Assembly: GCF_002608075.1 (NCBI RefSeq)
Contig: NZ_LAHA01000012.1
Span: forward strand, 1-64,000
DNA length: 64,000 bases
Origin: Nostoc linckia z4
GTDB taxonomy: Bacteria > Cyanobacteriota > Cyanobacteriia > Cyanobacteriales > Nostocaceae
Direction of reading: 5' to 3'
Shown: one piece after another, positions 50,089-57,664 of the stretch
How positions within the stretch are numbered: position 1 is the first letter of the stretch
Layout of the letters: every line of letters starts with the position of its first letter
Translations under genes and position numbers: made by a program
The notes under the pieces: generated by a model
What the model saw: the letters and a program-made list of their open reading frames with translations, nothing else
What the model was told of the DNA's origin: nothing
Databases searched by the model: none

Positions 50089-50913
50089 ATGGGATACGTT
50101 AAAGGAACGGCTAGCGCTTCCACATCTGGTTCTCAAATATTCACGGCTTCCGGAACCTGGCCCAAACCCAACAATATCACCTGGGTAGAAGTGGAAATTT
50201 ACGGGCCGGGCGGCCCGGGGCGTGGCGGCTCTACCAGTTCAGGAGGCAGAGGAGGAAGCGGCGGCGGCTATGTGCGTAAAAGATTTGCTGCGAGCGCTTT
50301 GCCCTCATCTGTAACTGTGACCGTGGGTGCTGGCGGCATTGGCGGCGCTCCAGGCGCTCAAGGTACGCAAGCGGGAAACTCTTCTTTTGGAAGTTTTTTG
50401 ACAGCTTATGGGGGCGGCTCGCCTTCTGGTTCAACTACCGGATCTGCGGGAGCTTCTAGCTTGCAAGCTGCAACCGGATCGACAACAGCGCTAGACCCAG
50501 ATGGGGTTGCGGGTGCAAGTGGAGGTAATGCAGCTTTGTTTGCTGGCGCTGCTAGCAACTCGACCGCTGGCGGCCCTGGCAGAGGCAGCGTTTTCGGCGG
50601 CCCTAGCGGTGGAAGTGGCGCTAGTGGTACCGCTGCTGGTGGTGGTGACGGTGGCGCACCAGCTGTGAATTCTGGAGGTGGGGGTACTGGCGGCCCTACT
50701 GGAACTCCGGGGGCAACCGGTGGTAATGGCAGCGATTCCACAACTGGCGCGGGTAGCGCTGGCGGCGGCGGTGGCGGCTCAACTACCACAGGAGGCAACG
50801 GCGGCAACGGTGGCGCTCCCAGTGGAGGGGGCGGAGGAGGCGGCCCTGGTACTACATCTGGTGGAAGCGGTGGCAATGGTGGACGTGGTGAAGTTAGGGT
50901 TTTTTGGGGGTAA
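50089..50913 (+). CDS. Glycine-rich adhesin-like tail protein
   Basis: 274 residues. Opening SGSQIFTASGTWPKPNNITWVEVEIYGPGGPGRGG is the 'glycine-rich' domain start (TASGTW.KP....V.V...G.GG). The rest is long Gly/Ser/Ala runs (SGGRGGSGGG, GGGGTGGPTG, GGGGGGSTTTGG) ending in GRGEVRVFWG. T4-type gp38 adhesins use polyglycine helices for receptor binding, so this is a candidate host-recognition protein. G+C is locally high because of Gly codons. Confidence 0.7.
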   Translation: MGYVKGTASASTSGSQIFTASGTWPKPNNITWVEVEIYGPGGPGRGGSTSSGGRGGSGGGYVRKRFAASALPSSVTVTVGAGGIGGAPGAQGTQAGNSSFGSFLTAYGGGSPSGSTTGSAGASSLQAATGSTTALDPDGVAGASGGNAALFAGAASNSTAGGPGRGSVFGGPSGGSGASGTAAGGGDGGAPAVNSGGGGTGGPTGTPGATGGNGSDSTTGAGSAGGGGGGSTTTGGNGGNGGAPSGGGGGGGPGTTSGGSGGNGGRGEVRVFWG

Positions 50914-50916
50914 ATA

Positions 50917-51378
50917 ATGCGATATGCAGTTGTTGAAGATGCAATAGTTGTTAACGTAATCGTATTAGATGACCCAGATGATTACCCAACAGATTCACTT
51001 ATGATTCCAAGTGAGACAGCAGGGATGGGCGATATCTGGAATGGCACAGTTTTTACACGCCCTGCTGCACCAAAACCAGATCCTGATTGGGGAGCATTCA
51101 ATAGAGCAATATTGCCAAATGCGGCTTACAACCGGATGAGTGAATCATCTACCAACCGGGGTGCTGTACGCAGACTAGAGAGCATAGCCATTTCTGCCGG
51201 AGTCAGTGGCTCGCAGTACGAAAACTACGACATTATAGTGATGCTGTGGAATGGCATGATTGATGCAGTGCCTATTTTGAATAAGCCCACATCTCAAGAA
51301 ATTCAAGGATGGACTGCGATCGCCCAATCTGCCTTTATGCCCTTCAGTTTTGATGCAAACGGCAAGATGGTCGTATAG
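50917..51378 (+). CDS. Tail fibre assembly-like protein
   Basis: 153 residues. The first 55 (MRYAVVEDAIVVNVIVLDDPDDYPTDSLMIPSETAGMGDIWNGTVFTRP) fit a small beta domain with the 'G..W.G..F..P' end common in fibre-associated phage proteins; the rest is helical. It follows the adhesin by 3 bp. The function is inferred from position. Confidence 0.6.
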   Translation: MRYAVVEDAIVVNVIVLDDPDDYPTDSLMIPSETAGMGDIWNGTVFTRPAAPKPDPDWGAFNRAILPNAAYNRMSESSTNRGAVRRLESIAISAGVSGSQYENYDIIVMLWNGMIDAVPILNKPTSQEIQGWTAIAQSAFMPFSFDANGKMVV

Positions 51379-51410
51379 GGAACCCTACGGGCAGTTATCG
51401 ATAACTGCTC

Positions 51411-52886
51411 ATGCCTCAAACGCTTAACATAAATCAACTAACAGCGCCCGGCGTGTATGTCTACGAGGACACAGCAGGACTGATCCCTGCTGACATCGCG
51501 TCATTCAACCGCGCCTATCTCATCGGCACGGGGACAACCGGAGCTTTCAACACACCTACGCAAGTTACCAGCGCGGATGACTTTGCAACCAAATTTGGGA
51601 CTTCTCCAAGCTTGAATTCAGTCAAGCTCTTTTTTAATAATCTTTCTAACGGCATTCTCTTTTTCGTCCGCGCTGCTTCTAAGCAAGTCGCCACATTTAC
51701 TGTTGGCACTCCAACCGCTGGCGCTTATTCATTCAATATCAACGGCACGGCAATCAGCTACACAGCCGGATCGTCGCCAACTCTGCAATCAATCGTGGAT
51801 GGCTTGATTGCTGCTACTAATGCCAATGTCACAGTTAACCCCGTTGTTACAGCATCCGATGACACCAGTGGCAACAGTACTTTTCTTGTTACCTCTGATA
51901 GTGCCGGGACAGCCTTTACAGTCACATCTCCCACAGCTCCAGGCGGCTCAACGCTCACGGTTACTGTTGACACCTACGCTACATTGGCGGATGAGTTCGT
52001 TTATGCCATTCAAAACTCCTTCGACCCCGATCTGCACGAGCAAGGTATCCTAATTTGCCCAGAGGCTTTTTCAGGGTTGACCAACCAGAGCGATCGCACC
52101 TCAGTCGCCACCGCGATGGAAAACCTCTGTGCCACTGAAGGCTTTGATTGGGCGACATTCGTAGATTCTGGCCCGCACGCCGCTATCAATACTCCGGCAC
52201 TGGCACAAACCGAATCCGCCAACTACACTACAGCACGCGGACACCTTGCTTACTTCTTCCCCTACGTTGTGGACTTGCTGGACAACACAGTTCCACCCAG
52301 CGCGGGAGTGGCTGCGATCGCGCTTCGCCGCTACAGGGAACAAGGATTCCAACAGCCGCCGGCGGGGACAAAGTACCCAATGCGCGGAGTGAAGGGCGTA
52401 GCGGTGACGGTGAAGAAAGCCGAGCAAGCAGTGGTTAATCCAGAAGGAGTTAACTGCATCCGCAATCTGCCAGGACAAGGTGTTGTGGTCTACGGCTCTC
52501 GCACCCGCAGCGCTTCACCTTACTACCGCTTTGTTAATACTCGGATTATTTTCTCGGTTTTCAATCGCTCCATTCAACAAACCTTGGATGAGGGTGGCGT
52601 GATATTCAGTGCGGTGGACGGACAAGGTGTGCTGTTCATTCGCATTCGAGAAACAATCGAAGCGATCGCCTACCGATTTTGGGAAGGCGGGGCTTTCTTT
52701 GGCGCACAACCCAAGGATGCTTTTTTAGTGAAGTGCGATCGCTCAATAAATCCTGCTATCGATCTGGAATCGGGAATTGCGAGGGCTGAAGTATACGCGG
52801 CTCCAGCACCGACTTTGGAGCGGATATTAGTCGGCTCTTACCGCGTGGCAATCGATCAAGTACAGCAAGCGGCAGGTGTAGCGTAG
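51411..52886 (+). CDS. Tail sheath protein
   Basis: 491 residues. N-terminal LTAPGVYVYEDTAGLIPADIASFNRAYLIGTG is the sheath start. A variable surface domain follows at about 100-190 (GAYSFNINGTAISYTAGSS...). The conserved C-terminal core includes YFFPYVVDLLDNTVPPSAGVAAIALRRYREQGFQQPPAGTKYPMRGVKGV and RIIFSVFNRSIQQTLDEGGVIFSAVDGQGVLFIRIRETIEAIAYRFWEGGAFFG. It makes the contractile outer tube. Confidence 0.93.
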   Translation: MPQTLNINQLTAPGVYVYEDTAGLIPADIASFNRAYLIGTGTTGAFNTPTQVTSADDFATKFGTSPSLNSVKLFFNNLSNGILFFVRAASKQVATFTVGTPTAGAYSFNINGTAISYTAGSSPTLQSIVDGLIAATNANVTVNPVVTASDDTSGNSTFLVTSDSAGTAFTVTSPTAPGGSTLTVTVDTYATLADEFVYAIQNSFDPDLHEQGILICPEAFSGLTNQSDRTSVATAMENLCATEGFDWATFVDSGPHAAINTPALAQTESANYTTARGHLAYFFPYVVDLLDNTVPPSAGVAAIALRRYREQGFQQPPAGTKYPMRGVKGVAVTVKKAEQAVVNPEGVNCIRNLPGQGVVVYGSRTRSASPYYRFVNTRIIFSVFNRSIQQTLDEGGVIFSAVDGQGVLFIRIRETIEAIAYRFWEGGAFFGAQPKDAFLVKCDRSINPAIDLESGIARAEVYAAPAPTLERILVGSYRVAIDQVQQAAGVA

Positions 52887-52887
52887 T

Positions 52888-53325
52888 ATGGCAGCAACGG
52901 CAAATCCAATTACCCAGCAGCAATTTTTGGTAACCATCAAAGGCATTGATAGCTACTGGGAAAAATTTAGCGGCATCAAGGACAAGGCGGATACCACCGA
53001 TTACAACGACGGACTCAGCAACCGCAAATTCAAACTTGTAGGCCCGCGAGAATTGGAAGAGATGGACTTGGAAAAAGCCTTCGATCCAATCGCGGATAAG
53101 CCTATTATCGATTTTTGGCGCAATTACTGTGATGACAATAAAGATGTAATCACTATTTCAATTACGCCAGTGACCTACTGCCCAGAAGTCGAGCCAATTG
53201 GCCCTAGTGTCATCGTTTACAAAGCTCGCCCGACTGCGTTGGAAGGGTTTGAAGTGGATAAAAAATCCAACGATATTTCGATGCTGAAGCTCACTTTTAT
53301 CGCGGATGATTGGGAGTACGCATAA
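52888..53325 (+). CDS. Tail tube protein
   Basis: 145 residues directly after sheath (2 bp gap). TQQQFLVTIKGIDSYWEKFSGIKDKADTTDYNDGLSNRKFKLVGPRELEEMDLEKAFDP and the strand-rich remainder fit the major tail tube family of myophages. It forms the inner tube through which DNA passes. The stop overlaps the next ATG. Confidence 0.85.
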   Translation: MAATANPITQQQFLVTIKGIDSYWEKFSGIKDKADTTDYNDGLSNRKFKLVGPRELEEMDLEKAFDPIADKPIIDFWRNYCDDNKDVITISITPVTYCPEVEPIGPSVIVYKARPTALEGFEVDKKSNDISMLKLTFIADDWEYA

Positions 53326-53909
53326 TGGGCAGAATTCAACGCACTCAATCAAACGAGCAGCAAGTCATTGAAGTACAGGGACAAAGCCCCCAAGAAATCA
53401 AAATTACCCTCAGCGATGGCACGATTACCGTATTTCGTCCTGTAGTGCTAGAGGACGTGCGAAGCCTTGCTAAAGCTGGCATTACCAACGAAATCGAAGC
53501 AGCTGGCCGCCTGATAGCGAGAAACTGCGTCCGTTGGGGAGACAAGTCAGGAATCGCGCTACCACAGTTGCGGCAACGCGACATTGAGGATGTAGAGCTT
53601 ATCAGCGAGACCCTTGCACCAAAAGAAATGCCTGAATTCGTCGAACTGAGCGATCGCTCGAAATCCCTGACTCTTAGCAATGGCATCGAGACGATTTTCC
53701 GCCGCCCTAACTACGGCGATGCCGAAGCAATCAGCAAGCAAAAAGATGGGGATTTGGAAACGCAAGTAGCGATCGCTCTGCGCTTGTGCGTCCGCTGGGG
53801 CGATCGCGACGGGGTGGACGAGAAAACGCTAAATTCAATCAACATGGGAGACTGGCAGGGGGTGGCTAAACTCCTCCAATCCTTTCGCCGCAAACCTCAA
53901 GGGCATTGA
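53325..53909 (+). CDS. Tail assembly chaperone, short form (Mu gp41-like)
   Basis: 194 residues from ATG 53325. It contains two similar halves: ITLSDGTITVFRPVVLEDVRSLAKAG and LSNGIETIFRRPNYGDAEAISKQ, each followed by a RLCVRWGD/RNCVRWGDKSG segment, suggesting duplication. Located between tube and tape measure, the standard chaperone place. It would be extended by frameshifting into the frame described at 53833-54069. Confidence 0.75.
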   Translation: MGRIQRTQSNEQQVIEVQGQSPQEIKITLSDGTITVFRPVVLEDVRSLAKAGITNEIEAAGRLIARNCVRWGDKSGIALPQLRQRDIEDVELISETLAPKEMPEFVELSDRSKSLTLSNGIETIFRRPNYGDAEAISKQKDGDLETQVAIALRLCVRWGDRDGVDEKTLNSINMGDWQGVAKLLQSFRRKPQGH

Positions 53910-54069
53910 TGAAGAAAATTTTTTGAGGATTGTGTATTTCATCAACGGTAAATCATTTCAGGGATTGGAAGAATACAAGCGCATTCCCTTAGACACCCTC
54001 AAATTGATGATAGATATCCACCTAGAAGCCGTAGAAGCCGAAAGAAAAGCTTGGGAACATGGCAAGTAG
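53833..54069 (+). CDS. Frameshift extension of the tail chaperone
   Basis: An open frame without its own start, offset by +1 (equivalently -2) from the short chaperone, overlapping it over 53833-53909. It codes about 58 residues after the overlap, including LKGIDEENFLRIVYFINGKSFQGLEEYKRIPLDTLKLMIDIHLEAVEAERKAWEHGK, and ends 11 bp inside the tape measure gene. GGGGGTGG (about 53858-53865) lies in the overlap as a possible slip site. Tail chaperone frameshifting is conserved in tailed phages. Confidence 0.6.
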   Translation: MQSTWETGRGWLNSSNPFAANLKGIDEENFLRIVYFINGKSFQGLEEYKRIPLDTLKLMIDIHLEAVEAERKAWEHGK

Positions 54070-56353
54070 CCTGGTAGACTTGATAATTAGAGCGCGAGAT
54101 GGTGCCTCCGATATCTTTGATCGCATTCGCCGAAGACTAGGATTGCTGGGCAGGGATGGCGGCGATGCTGGCGGGAATATCGGCGATGCTTTATTCGGAG
54201 CGATTCTTAAAGCCAACCTACTGGGGCAAGCTTTGAATGCTGTAGGCAATGCTGCTCAATTCATGGGGCAAAAGTTTGAAGAAGCCAAGAAAATCCAGCT
54301 TGATACCGTGTCGGCAGCTGGTACTTTTGCCGCACTCACGGGCGAATCTTACAAAGAGTCAGAGAAGTTTGTCACCAGCTTTGGCGCAGAACTATCGAAG
54401 ATTGCGGGTGCTTTGCCTGGTGCGACTGCTGACTATCAAAAAGTCGCTAACTCCATCATGGATAACGTCATCCCGGCGTTTAAGGATGCCAATGGAGTAT
54501 TAAACAAAGGCGAATTTCAAAAGAACCTCACCGACATCACCAAGCAAATGACCTTGCTTGGCATCTCGTCAGGGACAGATGCGGGCGCTGTAGGGATGTT
54601 CACGGCGCGCTTGCTCGATGGCAACATTGCTAGTGCCAGAAACTTGCTATTTGCCGATAACAACCCGGCTTTCATCAACCTGCTAGAACAGGAGATGAAA
54701 AAGCGCGGCAAGGTTCTCAATGACATGAAGAACTTGTCTTCAAAAGAGCGGATTGAAGTTGTTAAGGCAGTCAGCGGCAAACTAATCACTAAAGACGTAA
54801 TCGACGCTGCTAGCAACACAGTTGATGGCTTAATTGCTGGTATTCAATCAAGCTTGTTCGATCCTACTTCTGGCGTATTTGGTTTGCTGCGGGACTTGTC
54901 AGTTGGTGAAGGGCAGCAGAATATAATGACTGCTGTTGCTGGTGGCATAAAAGCCGTGCAAGCCTTTTTTGATGCTGGGGCTAGCATATTGCAAGCCTTG
55001 GGAGTGCCAAGTGTCGATCCGATGCTCGCGCTTTATAATGGCATCAATACTTTCACTGGCTGGGTTAAAAAAGCCTCGGATTTTGCAACTTCGCTTGCCA
55101 AACTTGCCAAGGGTGGAGGCGGCGGGATAGGCGGAGTAAGCGCAATATTTAATAAGATTTTCGACCCTGACTTTCTTCTTGGTGGCTTGCAAAAATTAAC
55201 CAATTCAATTCAAGGTTTTATCAAGCCAGATATTTTAGTTAACGCTTTTCAAGGCTTCATGGGAGGGGCGCAGAAGCTATTCAATCCCACTGCAATATTA
55301 AACGGCTTTGAAAAATTTTTGGGTGGAATCAACGCTTGGATTGGGCAATTTTTCTCCTGGCTTGCTACCTCTTCGGGTAAGATTTTTTCCGGTGGTGGGG
55401 GCGCGATTGGGTTTGGGCTGATGGGCGCAAAGCTTGGGGTATTTGGCGGTCTGTTGGTAGGTAAACTGATTCAGTTCATCATCAATTTACCTTGGGGGGA
55501 TATCCTGATTTCCATTGGCAATATCGCCCTTGCAGCTATTCCCTTTATTGTGGGATTGGTTGCTAGCTTCCGCGCCACCGTACTTGTAGAGATTGGTAGG
55601 GGATTGCTGAGTATTGGTGGCAAGCTTCTGGAAGGACTGAATAATATTTGGCTTGCGACTAGCTACACGATTTCCGAGTGGTTGAATTCTTATATTAGTG
55701 GCTGGGGAGAAGTTGGAAGCTTTGCTGTTAGTTCAATTCAAAACTGGCTCGCGAACTTCGCCAATGGTTGGACGGAGGTCGTAAATTCAGCGATCGCTTC
55801 AGCCCAAAACTTCTTTGCCTCACTGGGACAAGCGATCGCCGATATGTGGAATCAATTGCTATCGGCAATTACTGGATCTATTGGCAACGTCATTGGTCAA
55901 GCTCAAAGTACAATAGCTGCACCCGTCAGCGCCATCGGAAATGTTGTTAGCGATCCGATTGGCACTGCTACCAGCGTGGTTACCAACGCCGGACAATCGG
56001 CGTTCAACCTGGGGCAAAATATTGCTTCTGGAGTTGGTAACTTGCTTGGCTTCTATAAAGGCCATATCCCTACGGCTGCTGGCGGATTGCTGGGAGCCTT
56101 CGCCAACGAATCGCGCAATATGCCATCAGGAGCAAGTCCGGTAGTTGCCAATTCAAGCGAATTCATCCTGACTCCAGCCCAGATGCAGCGGATGATGCAA
56201 GGGAGTGCGGCAGTGGGAGCATCCACGAGAAATACTGTTTTCTCGCCCGTGATTAACGTATATGGGGTAAACGACCCTGTAGCGATCGCACGGTTGGCAC
56301 TAGAGCAATTAGAACTTATGTACGCCCAACAGCAACAGGGGGTACTGGCATGA
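54059..56353 (+). CDS. Tail tape measure protein
   Basis: 764 residues. The N-terminus (MASSLVDLIIRARDGASDIFDRIRRRLG) is helical. Hydrophobic segments follow in the middle (GLMGAKLGVFGGLLVGKLIQFIINL; ISIGNIALAAIPFIVGLVASF, about 455-510). Gly/Ala-rich stretches and a C-terminus with SEFILTPAQMQRMMQG are typical of tape measures. It sets tail length and helps DNA pass the membrane. Size predicts a rather short contractile tail (about 110 nm by the usual 0.15 nm per residue rule). Overlaps the next gene by ATGA. Confidence 0.85.
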   Translation: MASSLVDLIIRARDGASDIFDRIRRRLGLLGRDGGDAGGNIGDALFGAILKANLLGQALNAVGNAAQFMGQKFEEAKKIQLDTVSAAGTFAALTGESYKESEKFVTSFGAELSKIAGALPGATADYQKVANSIMDNVIPAFKDANGVLNKGEFQKNLTDITKQMTLLGISSGTDAGAVGMFTARLLDGNIASARNLLFADNNPAFINLLEQEMKKRGKVLNDMKNLSSKERIEVVKAVSGKLITKDVIDAASNTVDGLIAGIQSSLFDPTSGVFGLLRDLSVGEGQQNIMTAVAGGIKAVQAFFDAGASILQALGVPSVDPMLALYNGINTFTGWVKKASDFATSLAKLAKGGGGGIGGVSAIFNKIFDPDFLLGGLQKLTNSIQGFIKPDILVNAFQGFMGGAQKLFNPTAILNGFEKFLGGINAWIGQFFSWLATSSGKIFSGGGGAIGFGLMGAKLGVFGGLLVGKLIQFIINLPWGDILISIGNIALAAIPFIVGLVASFRATVLVEIGRGLLSIGGKLLEGLNNIWLATSYTISEWLNSYISGWGEVGSFAVSSIQNWLANFANGWTEVVNSAIASAQNFFASLGQAIADMWNQLLSAITGSIGNVIGQAQSTIAAPVSAIGNVVSDPIGTATSVVTNAGQSAFNLGQNIASGVGNLLGFYKGHIPTAAGGLLGAFANESRNMPSGASPVVANSSEFILTPAQMQRMMQGSAAVGASTRNTVFSPVINVYGVNDPVAIARLALEQLELMYAQQQQGVLA

Positions 56354-57192
56354 GGTACAACTCTGTATACAGCCAACTCCCAGATGCCAGCAAAGAAGGC
56401 GCATCGATTGAGGCAGTGCTACTGGAGTACGATATTTCCGGCAATGTCGCTAAACCTTTGTGGCTATTTCTCGTCAATCCTCAATCGCTCAGATTTAGCC
56501 GGGAAGCCAAGTATACCGAGATTTCGCCACTGGCATCGCAGCGATCGGAAGTTCAATACACTGCCACCACAGGGCAAACACTCTCCATTCCCGATTTAAT
56601 TCTGCAAACTTGGTACTGCGGGAAGTCGCTGCGACCACTGATTGAAGGGATAAACCTGCTACTAGAAGCGGATATTAAAAATAAAAAATACTCCCCTCCA
56701 ATTCTCAAATTCCAATGGGGAACGCGGGAGTTTGGCCCGTGCGTTTTGACTAGCATTCAGTGGGAGGAATCGGCATGGCTGGGGGGCGAACCCGCTAGCG
56801 TGAAGTTGGGACTAGAACTCAAGGAAGTTCCCAAGGCGATTAGCCGAGGGGAGGTTGAGCAGCAGAAAACTAAAAACTTAGAAACTACCAAAACAACTCG
56901 CGAGAAGCAAAGCAAACCGAGGCTTCCGCTGACTGATAGGCAACGCGCTGATGCGTCTGCTGCTGCTAAGAAATATCTCGAAACCAATATCAAGCAATGG
57001 GCTGCCGACGTTCAGGCGGCTATTCGGGGTAACAAGTACAAGCTCTCAACTGATGCTAGTAGTGGGGCAGTCAGTATGACTGGGGCGGGCGGCAAAACCA
57101 TCGGTACAGTCCTTGCGTGGGACGGGTTTCAAGCTAAAACAGGACAAGGGGTAACTACAATTCCACTAGTAACTGGTGGCAAAGCACCGTAA
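56350..57192 (+). CDS. Baseplate/CIS tube-initiator protein (gp53-like)
   Basis: 280 residues. About 20-180 matches the contractile injection system tube-associated family: FLVNPQSLRFSREAKYTEISPLASQRSEVQYTATTGQTLSIPDLILQTWYCGKSLRPLIEG and ILKFQWGTREFGPCVLTSIQWEESAWLGGEPASVKLGLELKEVP. It joins the tube to the baseplate hub. The C-terminal 100 residues are charged and less conserved. Coupled to the tape measure, followed by palindrome copy 5. Confidence 0.78.
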   Translation: MRYNSVYSQLPDASKEGASIEAVLLEYDISGNVAKPLWLFLVNPQSLRFSREAKYTEISPLASQRSEVQYTATTGQTLSIPDLILQTWYCGKSLRPLIEGINLLLEADIKNKKYSPPILKFQWGTREFGPCVLTSIQWEESAWLGGEPASVKLGLELKEVPKAISRGEVEQQKTKNLETTKTTREKQSKPRLPLTDRQRADASAAAKKYLETNIKQWAADVQAAIRGNKYKLSTDASSGAVSMTGAGGKTIGTVLAWDGFQAKTGQGVTTIPLVTGGKAP

Positions 57193-57194
57193 TT

Positions 57195-57219
57195 CTATCT
57201 GGCGGAATCCGCCAGATAG
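57195..57219. repeat. 25-bp palindrome, copy 5
   Basis: Perfect palindrome, arm CTATCTGGCGGA, central A, 2 bp after the stop of the baseplate gene. A short ATGACCA tandem repeat follows before the next start. Confidence 0.85.
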
Positions 57220-57244
57220 ACCAATAATCAATGACCAATGACCA

Positions 57245-57664
57245 ATGATTCAAACCAAAACCGGAGATAGCATAGCCAGCCTCGCCTCCGAAATCTTCAA
57301 CGGCGACGTTACAAGATTCACCGAACTGCTCGACCTCAACCCAGATATCGACGTGTTCGGCGAACTGGTAGAAGGTATTGATTTAGAAATTCCTGACACT
57401 TCCCAAATCCTCAACTACGCCCGTCCGGTGTTGTCGCAGATTAGCGAAACTCTAGATACTGCAACCAATACACTCACAACATTGCAAACCCAGTTACCCG
57501 GCAACTTACAAGGGTATGCGGCGGACGCACTGAAGTTACTGGGTGATGTTAACGGGGTGCTAGGGGATGTGGAGACAACGCTCAACAAGGCAGAGGAACA
57601 GATTTCAAACTACGACGGCAAACCCGTACAGCTAGTGAAGTGGTTATTGGGAGGTCAGGTGTGA
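57245..57664 (+). CDS. LysM-like tail protein (gpX-like)
   Basis: 139 residues. N-terminal LysM-like part: IQTKTGDSIASLASEIFNGDVTRFTELLDLNPDIDVFGELVEGIDLEIPD (1-52), then a coiled coil (SETLDTATNTLTTLQTQL...DVETTLNKAEEQISNYD). Tail protein X members have such LysM domains and bind the hub. The stop overlaps the GTG start of the hub gene (GTGTGA). Confidence 0.72.
   Translation: MIQTKTGDSIASLASEIFNGDVTRFTELLDLNPDIDVFGELVEGIDLEIPDTSQILNYARPVLSQISETLDTATNTLTTLQTQLPGNLQGYAADALKLLGDVNGVLGDVETTLNKAEEQISNYDGKPVQLVKWLLGGQV

Noticed and set aside
50406-50876. 156-codon proline-rich leftward frame
   Set aside because: Mirror image of the glycine-rich adhesin; the composition is forced by GGN codons.
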